A DNA stretch of 64,000 nt from Enterobacter sp. (GCA_022649305.1 JALCNW010000004.1:62001-126000), one strand, 5' to 3'. Shown: positions 9,667 through 18,161, numbered from the stretch's first letter. Translations and numbers: made by a program. Notes: generated by a model not told the origin, from the letters alone.

Positions 9667-10164
9667 TTAATTCTGCGTATCGAGAGTTGAAAGTTCTTTA
9701 TCGATAAAGTACAAGCCTTCACCTGATTTACCTGCCAGAGACAGCTTATCCAGCACGGATTTAAACAGCTTCTCTTCTTCGTGTTGTTCAGCAACATACC
9801 ACTGCAAGAAATTAAAGGTTGGATAATCCTGGCCAATCATGGCGGCGTGAGTCAGTTCATTAATTTTCTGGGTGATCAGCTGTTCATGTTCATAAGTGGC
9901 GCGGAACAGTTCGTCCAGTGAGGCGTATTCGGCAAACGGTGAAGCGACCGGATTGATTCGCGGCAGGCTGCCGGTATCCGCCAGATAATCAAACAGACGC
10001 TGCATGTGGGTCATCTCTTCCTGCGCATGGCGGCGAAGGAATGCCGCTGCGCCTTCAAAGCTGTGGAAGCTACACCAGGCACTCATCTGCTGATAAAGCA
10101 GGGATGAAAAAAGCTCAAGGTTCATTTGCTCATTCAGCTTGTCGATCATTTCGGTTTTCAGCAT
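9667..10164 (-). CDS. ftnA: Ferritin FtnA (non-haem iron storage)
   Basis: The 165-residue product matches bacterial ferritin FtnA. The ferroxidase residues are visible: Glu17 in MNLELFSS, the EEMTHMQ motif giving Glu49/Glu50 and His53, Glu94 in EHEQL, and the [11 protein letters not shown] segment with Gln127 and Glu130. It forms a 24-subunit cage that oxidises and stores iron in the cytoplasm. The gene stands alone, convergent with yecH. A Fur-box-like sequence lies about 140 bp upstream; in E. coli, iron-loaded Fur activates ftnA by displacing H-NS. Confidence 0.97.
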   Translation of the reverse strand: MLKTEMIDKLNEQMNLELFSSLLYQQMSAWCSFHSFEGAAAFLRRHAQEEMTHMQRLFDYLADTGSLPRINPVASPFAEYASLDELFRATYEHEQLITQKINELTHAAMIGQDYPTFNFLQWYVAEQHEEEKLFKSVLDKLSLAGKSGEGLYFIDKELSTLDTQN

Positions 10165-10304
10165 GGTTCAGCTCCATATAATTATTTATTCGTCAGCGAG
10201 AGCGTCACTATAATTTGTTATTTATTTATTTGCAAAAGGTAAAATAAATTATCTATTTATTAAAAATACGAATGGGAATAAAACGCATTGGCAATGATTT
10301 ATAT

Positions 10305-10323
10305 ATTAATGAGAATTGTTCTG
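10305..10323. promoter_or_regulatory. Possible Fur box upstream of ftnA
   Basis: ATTAATGAGAATTGTTCTG matches 12 of 19 positions of the Fur consensus GATAATGATAATCATTATC, including the AATGA-AAT core. The spacing from ftnA (about 140 bp) fits the upstream Fur sites known in E. coli. The match is moderate and the region is AT-rich, so chance is possible. Confidence 0.4.
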
Positions 10324-10369
10324 TTTCTTATTTAAATTGTCTGCCAGCGGATAACTGGCAGAACTATCA

Positions 10370-10708
10370 TTAATAGTAGGTCTGCGCCGCGGCTGGATTG
10401 ACGGCATAACCCAGACATTTATATTGAATGGTGACGCTCTCATTCAGGCAAACAGAACCGCTCACCAGGGTGCACGTTTTTATCGGTTGACCATAAGACG
10501 AGGCCGTTGCATAACCCATACTCTGGCATTCGCGTGTAGCGGTACCGTTAGTGACGTAGTCATCATAATGGGCATTTTGCATCATTGCCTGACCATAGTT
10601 GAGCTTGACGACTCCGCTGGTAGTATCCGCAGTGCTGACCTCAGCCTGGCGAGTCACGCTACAACCCGCGAGTAACAAAAGCATGCCTGCAACCATTAAT
10701 TTCTTCAT
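10370..10708 (-). CDS. yecR: YecR family lipoprotein
   Basis: The 112-residue product has a lipoprotein signal (MKKLMVAGMLLLLAGCS, lipobox LAGC with Cys16) followed by a short domain with four further cysteines. It corresponds to E. coli YecR, a small lipoprotein of unknown function whose gene belongs to the FlhDC-controlled flagellar regulon. It sits just downstream of ftnA on the same strand orientation. No clear FlhDC or sigma-28 site was recognised upstream. Confidence 0.88.
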   Translation of the reverse strand: MKKLMVAGMLLLLAGCSVTRQAEVSTADTTSGVVKLNYGQAMMQNAHYDDYVTNGTATRECQSMGYATASSYGQPIKTCTLVSGSVCLNESVTIQYKCLGYAVNPAAAQTYY

Positions 10709-11060
10709 ATCTCGCTCTGAGCCACTGGAAATAACCTATCGTAACGCCTGACGCGGCATACAATGCCAGGAATAGCCCGTCATTCGCCCCGTACTTTCTG
10801 CAACGATGAAGATCGGTCGGCCAGGCTGTCGAATATCATTCTGAATTTCAAATGATGCTGGCGGAAACCGTTGAAAGAGGGAGGGGCCGGCAGGTTGTGC
10901 ATAAGCACTAAAAATGAGTTTCTTTGCATGAATTTGTGAGCGCCTCTTAATTTTTTAAAACTATTTTTCAGTTAATTTGAAAGTCCGTTTGCTAAGTAGT
11001 AAGGTTGACTCGAAAAGCTATCCACGGCGGAAAACCCGCAACGCATTCAGGAGATGAAGA
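10709..11060. other. Intergenic region between yecR and the RpiB-like gene
   Basis: About 350 bp between divergent genes. It must carry both promoters; the half nearest 11060 is AT-rich (10945-10985). AGGAG at 11050-11054 is the ribosome site of the next gene. No gene, repeat or confident operator is seen. Confidence 0.5.
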
Positions 11061-11699
11061 ATGAAAATTGCACTGATGATGGAAAACAGCCAGGCGAGTA
11101 AAAACTCCACCATCCTTAATGAATTAAAAACGGTTGTCGATGAAAAAGGTTTCCCGGTTTACAACGTCGGGATGAGTGATGAAAATGATCACCACCTCAC
11201 CTACATCCACCTCGGGATCATGGCCAGCATTCTGTTAAATTCTAAAGCGGTCGACTTTGTCGTGACCGGTTGCGGTACGGGTCAGGGTGCATTGATGTCC
11301 CTGAACATCCATCCTGGTGTGATCTGCGGTTACTGCATCGATCCGGCAGATGCGTTCCTGTTTGCTCAGATTAACAACGGCAACGCCTTGTCTCTGCCGT
11401 TCGCTAAAGGCTTCGGCTGGGGCGCTGAACTGAACGTGCGCTTTATCTTTGAAAAAGCGTTCACCGGTCGTAAAGGGGAAGGCTATCCACCAGAGCGCAA
11501 AGAGCCTCAGGTACGTAACGCCGGGATCCTGAACCAGGTGAAAGCCGCGGTCGTGAAAGAAAACTATCTGGATACCCTGCGTGCTATCGATCCGGAACTG
11601 GTGAAAACAGCCGTGTCTGGTCAGCGCTTCCAGCAGTGCTTCTTCGAAAATTGCCAGGATAAAGAGATCGAAGCCTTTGTTCGCGGTATCGTTGGTTAA
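11061..11699 (+). CDS. RpiB/LacA/LacB-family sugar-phosphate isomerase
   Basis: The 212-residue product carries the RpiB/LacAB signature: GTGQGALMSLN (phosphate/anomeric segment, with the catalytic Cys in VTGCGTGQG) and NNGNALSLPFAKG. The C-terminal extension after about residue 150 (KAAVVKENYLDTLRAIDPE...) is longer than in RpiB (about 149 residues) and matches a longer enteric subfamily whose exact substrate I do not know. The reaction is probably aldose-ketose isomerisation of a phosphorylated sugar in the cytoplasm. It stands alone with its own terminator, has no obvious sugar-transport partner, and is absent from this position in E. coli K-12. Confidence 0.85.
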   Translation: MKIALMMENSQASKNSTILNELKTVVDEKGFPVYNVGMSDENDHHLTYIHLGIMASILLNSKAVDFVVTGCGTGQGALMSLNIHPGVICGYCIDPADAFLFAQINNGNALSLPFAKGFGWGAELNVRFIFEKAFTGRKGEGYPPERKEPQVRNAGILNQVKAAVVKENYLDTLRAIDPELVKTAVSGQRFQQCFFENCQDKEIEAFVRGIVG

Positions 11700-11717
11700 T
11701 TTAACAGCCAAATGAAA

Positions 11718-11741
11718 AGCCAGCGACGCTGGCTTTTTTTT
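11718..11741 (+). terminator. Rho-independent terminator of the RpiB-like gene
   Basis: Stem AGCCAGC / GCTGGCT with a 3-base loop followed by eight T; it ends at the 3' end of the convergent MFS gene. Confidence 0.92.
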
Positions 11742-13159
11742 CACCTTTTGTTCGAGACCGCGCTTCCCGCATCGTTCGTTAGCCGTAGCGTGTCAAACAT
11801 CCCCACCAGGCAAATCAACGCGATGGCGACAAAGGCCAGGCGAAAGCTAATGCCGGGTACGGCTACAATTCCAAGCAATTCACTGGCTTTTTCCCCAATC
11901 CGGATCCCTATTGCGCCAAGCGTAATCCCCAGCCCAACCGCAAGCTGTGTGGCGGTGGAAAATAGCGTATTGGCGTAGCTCATCTGCGCCGACGGGACAT
12001 CAGAAAAAGCGAGGGTGCTCACCGCAGTAAACTGAACGGAGCGGAAAACGCCGCCTAAATACAAGATAAGCATTATCAGCCAGACGGGGGTGTCTGGGGT
12101 GATAAAGGCACAGGCCAACAAAGCCAGCACGTTTAATGCCCCGTTAATCAGCAGCAGTTTCTTGAAACCCAGGCTGCGGATTAAGGGGGTGGTCGCAGGC
12201 TTAATTGTCAGATTGCCAACAAACACCGCCAGCACCAACAGGCCAGAATGAAAGGCATCCATCCCAAAGCCGACCTGAAACATCAAGGGCAGCAGGAAGG
12301 GAACTGCACTGATAGAAGCCCGAAACAGCGAGCCTCCGTACATAGTGACCCGAAACGTGGGTACTTGCATGGCGTCGAGTCGAATCATCGGCCATTGAGC
12401 GCGCTGGAAATGGCGTAACGCGTAGATTAATGTCAGCGCGCCGAGGCCCAATAATCCGAGAGTGACCATTCCCTGCATCTGTTGCGCGCCCATAGACTCC
12501 ATCGCGTACACCAGGCTTACCATGGCAATGGTGGTCGCAATAAACCCCGGTGTATCAAAAGGTCGACGGGTATCTTCATGAAGGTCGGGAATAATACGCA
12601 GCGCCATGATAATGGCAATAATGCCCAGCGGAACGTTGATAAAGAATATCCATCGCCAGTCGGCATAGCTGGTGATAAATCCCCCCAGCGGTGGGCCAAT
12701 TATCGGGGCGACCAATGCAGGCCAGGTTAATGTGGCGATGGCCGTAATTAACTGGTTTTTCGGCGTGGTTCTCAAAACCGCGAGCCGTCCTACCGGGACC
12801 ATCAGCGCACCGCCCATTCCCTGAAGTACCCGCATGGCGACGAATTGATCGACAGTCGTTGAAAGCCCGCAAAACACCGATGCCAGGGTGAATATCGCCA
12901 GCGCCACGGCGAACACCTTACGTGCGCCAAACCGATCGGCAATCCAGCCGCTGGCCGGGATAAGTACTGCGAGCGTAATCAGATAGGCGCTAATACCGAT
13001 ATTCAAATCGACGGCCTGAACGCCAAAACTCTTAGCCATATCCGGCAGCGCAGTGGCGATCACCGTACCGTCCAGAAACTCCATAAAGAACGCCCCGGCG
13101 ACGAGCAGTGCCGCAGGGGACATGCCGCGACTCTCTTTACCGGTAATGTTGTCAGCCAT
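11741..13159 (-). CDS. MFS transporter, DHA2 (EmrB/QacA-like) family
   Basis: The 472-residue product has 13-14 predicted membrane segments and the DHA2 motifs: ALPDMAKSFG after helix 1, GWIADRFGARKVF (motif A) and VLQGMGGALMVPVGR (motif B). The family exports drugs or other organic compounds by proton antiport across the inner membrane; the substrate cannot be read from sequence. ATG at 13159 was chosen because AGGAAG precedes it; the upstream in-frame TTG at 13177 has no ribosome site. No MarR/TetR regulator or membrane-fusion partner is adjacent. Confidence 0.88.
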   Translation of the reverse strand: MADNITGKESRGMSPAALLVAGAFFMEFLDGTVIATALPDMAKSFGVQAVDLNIGISAYLITLAVLIPASGWIADRFGARKVFAVALAIFTLASVFCGLSTTVDQFVAMRVLQGMGGALMVPVGRLAVLRTTPKNQLITAIATLTWPALVAPIIGPPLGGFITSYADWRWIFFINVPLGIIAIIMALRIIPDLHEDTRRPFDTPGFIATTIAMVSLVYAMESMGAQQMQGMVTLGLLGLGALTLIYALRHFQRAQWPMIRLDAMQVPTFRVTMYGGSLFRASISAVPFLLPLMFQVGFGMDAFHSGLLVLAVFVGNLTIKPATTPLIRSLGFKKLLLINGALNVLALLACAFITPDTPVWLIMLILYLGGVFRSVQFTAVSTLAFSDVPSAQMSYANTLFSTATQLAVGLGITLGAIGIRIGEKASELLGIVAVPGISFRLAFVAIALICLVGMFDTLRLTNDAGSAVSNKR

Positions 13160-13274
13160 CTCTTCCTGCCATATCAAAAAAAATTATAAAAATTTACTGG
13201 AACTTATAAAATCCTAACTCTCGGATTTATCGTTGTTTTTCTTAACAAGTGAGCAGCATTGTTGATTTTTTAAA

Positions 13275-13324
13275 CGTGATTTGCATCACATAATCGTTGA
13301 TTTTTGTGATATTGGTCATATTAT
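13275..13324 (+). promoter_or_regulatory. azuC promoter with two CRP-like sites
   Basis: CGTGA-TTTGCA-TCACA at 13275-13290 is one base from the CRP consensus. A second, weaker site, TGTGA-TATTGG-TCATA (13305-13320), overlaps a likely sigma-70 promoter: TTGATT (13297-13302), 16-bp spacer, TATTAT (13319-13324). A CRP site between -35 and -10 fits repression of this RNA by CRP, as reported for E. coli azuC. Confidence 0.7.
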
Positions 13325-13372
13325 ATGCGCAAAGACAATAACATCTGCATAACAAATTACCGGAGCATGACC

Positions 13373-13456
13373 ATGAAACTGCGCAAAATCCTGAAAAGCA
13401 TGTGGGAAAACTACTGCAATACGTTTAAAGACGTACCGCCAGGCGCGATGTTCTGA
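13373..13456 (+). CDS. azuC: Small membrane-associated protein AzuC (27 aa)
   Basis: This 27-codon gene encodes a peptide starting MKLRKILKSM and ending KDVPPGAMF, almost the same as E. coli AzuC (28 residues): an amphipathic basic helix plus a conserved DVPPG tail. CGGAG lies 7 bases before the ATG at 13373; the in-frame ATG at 13367 is too close to that site. A terminator follows 4 bases after the stop. In E. coli the peptide is membrane-associated, stress-induced and reported to affect glycerol-3-phosphate dehydrogenase GlpD. Confidence 0.9.
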   Translation: MKLRKILKSMWENYCNTFKDVPPGAMF

Positions 13457-13460
13457 TGAA

Positions 13461-13485
13461 AAAACCTGCTTCGGCAGGTTTTTTT
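13461..13485 (+). terminator. Terminator of azuCR
   Basis: AAAACCTGC-TTCG-GCAGGTTTT stem with a stable UUCG tetraloop and a seven-T run. Confidence 0.95.
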
Positions 13486-13563
13486 ACGCCCATAAACGAC
13501 GAGAGGGAAGATGAAAGGGCTAACGGTTTGCTACTATGGCGGCCTTTAAATTAGGAGAAGCCT

Positions 13564-13815
13564 ATGTCTCAAAACCTGAGCGCCGATCAGGAACTGGTAT
13601 CTGACGTCGTCGCGTGCCAGCTGGTCATTAAACAAATCCTTGATGTCTTAGACATTATTGCGCCCATTGAAGTGCGCGAAAAAATGTCCACTCAGCTGAA
13701 AAATATCGATTTCACCAGTCATCCTGCTGCGGCGGATCCCGTTACGCTGCGCGCGGTCCAGAAGGCCATCGCGCTCATCGAACTGAAATTTACACCGCAG
13801 GGTGAGTCTCACTAA
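13564..13815 (+). CDS. yecJ: YecJ, DUF2766 family protein
   Basis: The 83-residue product has the same length as E. coli YecJ and belongs to DUF2766 (start [20 protein letters not shown]). It is small, soluble and helical, of unknown function. AGGAG lies 6 bases before the ATG. It keeps its E. coli position next to azuC, but its other neighbour is a DcuB-like gene not present at that spot in K-12. Confidence 0.88.
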   Translation: MSQNLSADQELVSDVVACQLVIKQILDVLDIIAPIEVREKMSTQLKNIDFTSHPAAADPVTLRAVQKAIALIELKFTPQGESH

Positions 13816-13864
13816 AGTAAACCGATGTTTTGAAATTTGAAACGTTTTTAGAGTAAAACGCGAA

Positions 13865-13887
13865 CGGGCGACAGAGAATGTCGCCCG
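13865..13887. terminator. Hairpin between yecJ and the DcuB-like gene
   Basis: CGGGCGAC / GTCGCCCG with a 7-base loop lies between two convergent genes. There is no strong T-run on either side, so it is a weak or Rho-assisted terminator at best. Confidence 0.5.
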
Positions 13888-13896
13888 GCTGGTATG

Positions 13897-15240
13897 TCAG
13901 AAGAACGTTTGCACCAGAAGATAGCTTGCCGCACAGGCGCAGCTGACGCCAATCAGCCCCGGTAGAATGAAACTGTGGTTGATAATAAATTTACCAATTC
14001 GGGTTGTCCCGGAACGGTCGAAACCAATACAGGCCAGATCGCTCGGATAAGTGGGTAACACGAAGTAGCCATAAGAGGCCGGGAAGAAGGCGATCAGCAT
14101 TTTTGGGTCGATGCCCAGCATCAATCCCATTGGGGCGACCGCAGTTAACGCAGCTGCCTGGCTATTCACCAGCTTCGATACCAGGAACAGTACGATAGCG
14201 TAGGTCCACGGATGGCTTTTCACCACGCCCTCAAGCGCCATTTTCAGCTCGTCCAGATGGGCCTGGAAAAAGGTATCGCTCATCCATGCCACGCCAAATA
14301 CCGAGAAAATCGCCACCATTCCTGCTTTGAAAACGGCCCCGCTAGAAATGTCAGAGGCGTTAACTTTGCAGACCACCAGCATAATGGCACCGGCAATCAG
14401 CATCATCATCTGAATGACCAGATTCATCGACAGCGCGGTCATTTTACCTTTGATTTCAAAGGCTGGCCGCAGCTCCGGCAAGGCACCCAGCATGACCACA
14501 ACCGCGATACCGGCGAAGAAGATCCAGGTTGACCAGTACGCCTCTTTTGGGAACCGCTGATTCATTAAGGTTTCGGTACTGCCATAAATAAACTCGCGCT
14601 GTTTCGGGTCTTTGAGCTTTTCCTGAAACTCAACGTCATCCGCCAAATCCTTGCCACGACGCAAGCTCCAGAGCGCCGCAATGGCCACACCGAACAGGGA
14701 GGCAGGAACAGAGATGGCTAAAATCTGGAGAATACCCCATGCCTGACCAATCCCATGCTGCGCGGCAATAATAGAGACCAGAGAGACCACGGCAACGGAA
14801 ACCGGAGAGGCGGTTATCGCCATCTGTGAGGCAATGGAGGCGACCGCCATTGGGCGTTCTGGACGGATCCCTTTTTTTAGAGCGATATCAGCGATGATAG
14901 GAAACATGGTGTAAACCACATGCCCTGTACCGCACAGGAAGGTCAGCATCCAGGTGGTGAAAGGGGCGAGCAGTGTGATGTGCTGAGGGTGTCGTCTGAG
15001 CAGACGTTCAGCAAATTGCATCATGACGTTAAGACCGCCTGCTGTTTGCAGCGTGGCCGCGCAGCCGATGACGGCGAGGATGGTGAGCATAACGTCAACG
15101 GGTGGTTTGCCGGGCTGCAAACCAAACACAAAGCTCAATATAAACAGGCCGATGCCGCTTATCAGGCCAAGCCCCATGCCACCGAACCGCGTACCCACCA
15201 GCAGGCAAAGAATAATGACAATAAACTCAATGGTAATCAT
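13897..15240 (-). CDS. Anaerobic C4-dicarboxylate transporter, DcuA/DcuB family
   Basis: The 447-residue, all-helical membrane protein is closest in feel to DcuB (446 residues): LQPGKPPVDVML, TFLCGTGHVVYT, SKLVNSQAAALTAVAP and PTYPSDLACIGFDRSGTTRIG. Dcu carriers exchange fumarate or malate for succinate during anaerobic respiration. The start at 15240 was chosen over two upstream Met codons because GAGAG precedes it and the resulting length fits the family. E. coli dcuB sits beside fumB, so this is an additional or relocated copy. A half FNR-like site (TTGAT, 15345-15349) lies upstream but is too weak to claim. Confidence 0.9.
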   Translation of the reverse strand: MITIEFIVIILCLLVGTRFGGMGLGLISGIGLFILSFVFGLQPGKPPVDVMLTILAVIGCAATLQTAGGLNVMMQFAERLLRRHPQHITLLAPFTTWMLTFLCGTGHVVYTMFPIIADIALKKGIRPERPMAVASIASQMAITASPVSVAVVSLVSIIAAQHGIGQAWGILQILAISVPASLFGVAIAALWSLRRGKDLADDVEFQEKLKDPKQREFIYGSTETLMNQRFPKEAYWSTWIFFAGIAVVVMLGALPELRPAFEIKGKMTALSMNLVIQMMMLIAGAIMLVVCKVNASDISSGAVFKAGMVAIFSVFGVAWMSDTFFQAHLDELKMALEGVVKSHPWTYAIVLFLVSKLVNSQAAALTAVAPMGLMLGIDPKMLIAFFPASYGYFVLPTYPSDLACIGFDRSGTTRIGKFIINHSFILPGLIGVSCACAASYLLVQTFF

Positions 15241-15369
15241 GAAGCTCTCATCCATATTAGCGAAATTCACTAAATCATTGCATGTTGTGTGGGTATGGGT
15301 TGAGAGCCAGATCGGATTTGTTAAATTTCAATAAAAGCAAAGACTTGATAACGATTTTTTAACAATGAT

Positions 15370-15399
15370 GGGTCTATGCAAAATAAAATGCACAGACCC
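15370..15399 (-). terminator. Probable terminator of ftnB
   Basis: Imperfect stem GGGTCTATGCA / TGCACAGACCC (one mismatch) just downstream of ftnB on the minus strand; an AT-rich stretch follows but no continuous T-run. Confidence 0.5.
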
Positions 15400-15407
15400 G
15401 GAGAGCA

Positions 15408-15911
15408 TTAATGTTGTTGATAGTTCACGACATTCAGCAGGTGCTGGTCGGTTTGTGCCATACCTAACCCGGCACGTTTTGCATTGCGTACCTCGTCCAG
15501 GATCGTTTTCAGGAGTAACCCATCATGCTGCTGCTCTTTTTCCATATCATGTAAGAAATCGAGGGTGGTACTGTCCTGAAGGGCTTCGGCTTCATGAGTA
15601 AGGGTGTTAAGGGTAGTGAGTCGTTGCTCGTACTCATCGAGGGTTTTCTGAAACAGTTCTTCCAGCGAGGAATAAGGTTCATCGGTGATATTGCGGGCTT
15701 TCACGATGGGGTTTGCACCCGCGCTTTTCATATAGTCAAAAACACGCATCATTTGCGTAATGTTGCCCTGGGCCTGCGTACGCAGGAAGGTTGCTGTACC
15801 GTTAAGACTATGCTCGGAGCACCAGTCGCTTAAATGTAGATAAAGATTCGATGCATTAAATTCAAGGTTCATTTGCGTATTGAGTTTTTGAATCATGCCT
15901 GGAGTTGTCAT
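15408..15911 (-). CDS. ftnB: Ferritin-like protein FtnB
   Basis: The 167-residue product aligns with FtnA over its whole length and matches E. coli FtnB. Ferroxidase positions are changed: the FtnA motif AQEEMTHMQ is AQGNITQMM here, losing Glu49, Glu50 and His53, so rapid iron oxidation like FtnA is not expected. The same loss occurs in E. coli FtnB. In Salmonella, FtnB supports iron-sulfur repair and oxidative resistance. It is a single gene whose start is supported by AAGGATATT upstream. Confidence 0.95.
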   Translation of the reverse strand: MTTPGMIQKLNTQMNLEFNASNLYLHLSDWCSEHSLNGTATFLRTQAQGNITQMMRVFDYMKSAGANPIVKARNITDEPYSSLEELFQKTLDEYEQRLTTLNTLTHEAEALQDSTTLDFLHDMEKEQQHDGLLLKTILDEVRNAKRAGLGMAQTDQHLLNVVNYQQH

Positions 15912-16283
15912 AATAATATCCTTATTTACGGAGTGCGACGATCAATGACAGAATAGATCTATTCCCCCCTTCCTTTATGTGACCCACTATCCACTTCTAT
16001 CACTATATAAACCTCTCATAGCGACATCATCACTATAAAATATTACGTTATTTTTAACGCCATGATTCTTAATGATTATATATGGTGTTTTGAATAATTA
16101 CATTAAATCAGTTACGCAAATTAAATTAGCTTTGCGTGCGGTAACAGTGTCGTCATTAATAATGAAACCTGCGGCAGATCATTTTTGATAGAACACTGAA
16201 AAATGTGATCCAGACGAAAGTTTGACTTTGGTCTTTTTGTGAAAATGAAACGATGTTTTAAGTCATTTTTTATGGAGGCCATG
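15912..16283. other. AT-rich intergenic region between ftnB and the PfpI-like gene
   Basis: About 370 bp between divergent genes, strongly AT-rich from 15990 to 16130. It presumably holds both promoters. GGAGG at 16274-16278 is the ribosome site of the next gene. No gene or confident operator is seen. Confidence 0.5.
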
Positions 16284-16841
16284 ATGGCTAAAGTTGCCGT
16301 TCTTTTAGCACCAGGATTTGAAGAAGCAGAAGCAATTATCACCATTGATATTTTGCGCCGAATGAATATTGAAGTCGACACGCTTGCCTGCGCCGAATCA
16401 CGTGCGGTGGTCAGCTATCATCAGATCCCAATGGTGGCGGACGGCACGCTGGCCGAGCACAGTGAAACGCTTTACGACGCCGTGGTGTTACCGGGTGGTC
16501 CGCAGGGCAGCGTGAATCTTGCGGCCAACAAAGACGTGATTCGTTTTATTTCGGCGCACGATGCGGCAGGTAAACTGATTTGCCCCATATGCTCGGCCGC
16601 CGCGCGCGTGCTGGGCGGGAACGACCTGCTGAAAGGCCGTCGCTACGTCTGTTCAGGCGATCTCTTCGAAACGGTGAAGGATGGCAAGTACGTTGATGCA
16701 CCCGTGGTTGAAGATGGCAATCTGCTAAGCGGCAAAGGTTTGGGTCACGCTTTTGATTTTGCCCTGACGCTTTCTGCGCGTTTGCTTAATGACGAAGAAG
16801 CCGTTCGCGATCACGCTGACCACATCTATTACGCCTGGTAA
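16284..16841 (+). CDS. DJ-1/PfpI family protein
   Basis: The 185-residue product has the DJ-1/PfpI fold signature: PGFEEAEA near the start (conserved acidic residue) and LICPICSAAARVLG, where the second Cys is at the nucleophile-elbow position. YajL/DJ-1 relatives are linked to oxidative-stress protection and protein or glyoxal deglycation, and PfpI members to proteolysis; which applies here cannot be decided. ATG at 16284 gives GGAGG a 5-base spacing; 16281 is an in-frame alternative. An imperfect GC-rich hairpin without a T-run lies downstream at about 16848-16872. Confidence 0.85.
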   Translation: MAKVAVLLAPGFEEAEAIITIDILRRMNIEVDTLACAESRAVVSYHQIPMVADGTLAEHSETLYDAVVLPGGPQGSVNLAANKDVIRFISAHDAAGKLICPICSAAARVLGGNDLLKGRRYVCSGDLFETVKDGKYVDAPVVEDGNLLSGKGLGHAFDFALTLSARLLNDEEAVRDHADHIYYAW

Positions 16842-17157
16842 TTTTCCACCCGGACGATACGGCGTCCGGGTTACAGGGATTTCTTAGCTGACCTTATGGA
16901 CTATCTTGCTTAACCCTTTCTGATTTGTCCGACAAAATCCTCCTTTTTTATGTCATTTTCCGCTGAATCTATGTACGCAATTACTGTAATTCTGCGGTGT
17001 GATGGCGCTCTCTTATGGATGATTAATTTCCCGCTAAAACTATCTCCAGCACTAACGCTTATTACAGGGTGAGCGCTAATGTCTTGTTTTAAGTCCGATT
17101 AAACGTAAAGCACACCATTATTCCCTACATAAAAGAATGCTAAAGCTGGAGTTAACC
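16842..17157 (+). promoter_or_regulatory. araFGH control region
   Basis: This 316-bp non-coding stretch precedes araF. On the minus strand, 16895-16911 reads AAGC-N7-TCCATA, one base from the AraC half-site consensus TAGC-N7-TCCATA. A second TATGGA at 17014-17019 gives only the conserved half of such a site. A TGTGA at about 16999-17003 is a possible but incomplete CRP site. This fits arabinose/AraC and CRP control known for araFGH; binding is inferred. Confidence 0.6.
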
Positions 17158-18147
17158 ATGCACAAATTTACTAAAACGCTGGCGGCCATCGGCCTGGCTG
17201 CCGTTATGTCACAATCCGCTATGGCGGAGAATTTAAAACTTGGTTTTCTGGTGAAACAGCCTGAGGAACCGTGGTTCCAGACGGAATGGAAATTTGCCGA
17301 CAAAGCCGGAAAAGATTTGGGTTTTGAAGTGATTAAAATTGCCGTTCCGGACGGTGAGAAAACGTTGAACGCCATCGATAGCCTGGCCGCCAGCGGAGCA
17401 AAAGGTTTCGTTATTTGTACCCCGGATCCGAAGCTGGGTTCCGCCATTGTGGCTAAAGCGCGTGGCTATGGCATGAAGGTCATCGCCGTTGACGATCAGT
17501 TCGTCAACGCGAAAGGCAAACCAATGGACACCGTTCCGCTGGTGATGATGGCGGCCACTAAAATCGGTGAGCGCCAGGGCCAGGAGCTCTATAAAGAGAT
17601 GCAAAAACGCGGCTGGGACGTGAAAGAAACAGGCGTCATGGCTATCACCGCGGATGAGCTGGATACCGCTCGCCGCCGTACAACGGGATCAATGGACGCG
17701 CTAAAAGCCGCCGGATTCCCGGAAAAACAGATCTATAAAGTCCCGACAAAATCCAACGATATTCCGGGCGCATTTGATGCTGCCAACTCCATGCTGGTGC
17801 AGCACCCGGAAGTCAAACATTGGCTGGTGCTGGGGATGAACGACAACACGGTGCTGGGCGGTGTGCGTGCAACAGAAGGTCAGGGCTTTAAAGCGCCGGA
17901 CGTTATCGGTGTGGGCATCAACGGCGTGGATGCGGTAAGTGAGTTGTCTAAAGCGCAGGCAACGGGCTTCTATGGCTCGCTGCTGCCAAGCCCGGATGTA
18001 CACGGCTATAAGTCGAGCGAAATGCTATACAACTGGGTCACCAAAGACGCAGAGCCACCTAAATTTACCGAAGTGACCGATGTGGTGCTGATAACCCGCG
18101 ATAACTTCAAAGAGGAGCTGGCGAAAAAAGGGTTAGGCGGTAAGTAA
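17158..18147 (+). CDS. araF: Periplasmic L-arabinose-binding protein AraF
   Basis: The 329-residue product is the same length as E. coli AraF and nearly the same in sequence. The signal peptide ends MSQSAMA before mature ENLKLGFLVKQ. It binds L-arabinose in the periplasm and delivers it to AraG2H2. ATG at 17158 follows CTGGAG; an in-frame GTG at 17137 is not needed. It is the first gene of araFGH. A hairpin between araF and araG probably keeps AraF in excess over the membrane components. Confidence 0.98.
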   Translation: MHKFTKTLAAIGLAAVMSQSAMAENLKLGFLVKQPEEPWFQTEWKFADKAGKDLGFEVIKIAVPDGEKTLNAIDSLAASGAKGFVICTPDPKLGSAIVAKARGYGMKVIAVDDQFVNAKGKPMDTVPLVMMAATKIGERQGQELYKEMQKRGWDVKETGVMAITADELDTARRRTTGSMDALKAAGFPEKQIYKVPTKSNDIPGAFDAANSMLVQHPEVKHWLVLGMNDNTVLGGVRATEGQGFKAPDVIGVGINGVDAVSELSKAQATGFYGSLLPSPDVHGYKSSEMLYNWVTKDAEPPKFTEVTDVVLITRDNFKEELAKKGLGGK

Positions 18148-18161
18148 TTTGTTGTGATTGC

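Larger units (their letters stand above)
13331..13485 (+). ncRNA. azuCR: AzuCR dual-function RNA (approximate 5' end)
   Basis: The transcript expected from the promoter at 13297-13324 to the terminator at 13461-13485 is about 155 nt and encodes AzuC. In E. coli this RNA (AzuCR, formerly IsrB) encodes a small protein and also base-pairs with mRNAs of carbon metabolism. The protein is clearly conserved here; the base-pairing function is assumed by homology. The 5' end is estimated from the -10 box. Confidence 0.7.

Noticed and set aside
15345-15358. FNR-like TTGAT-N4-AT upstream of the DcuB-like gene
   Set aside because: Only one half of the palindrome matches; anaerobic control is plausible but not shown by this sequence.
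16848-16872. REP-like GC-rich hairpin before araF (and interior of the cheW terminator)
   Set aside because: Single, imperfect copies; not enough to call a REP/BIME repeat family from one window.
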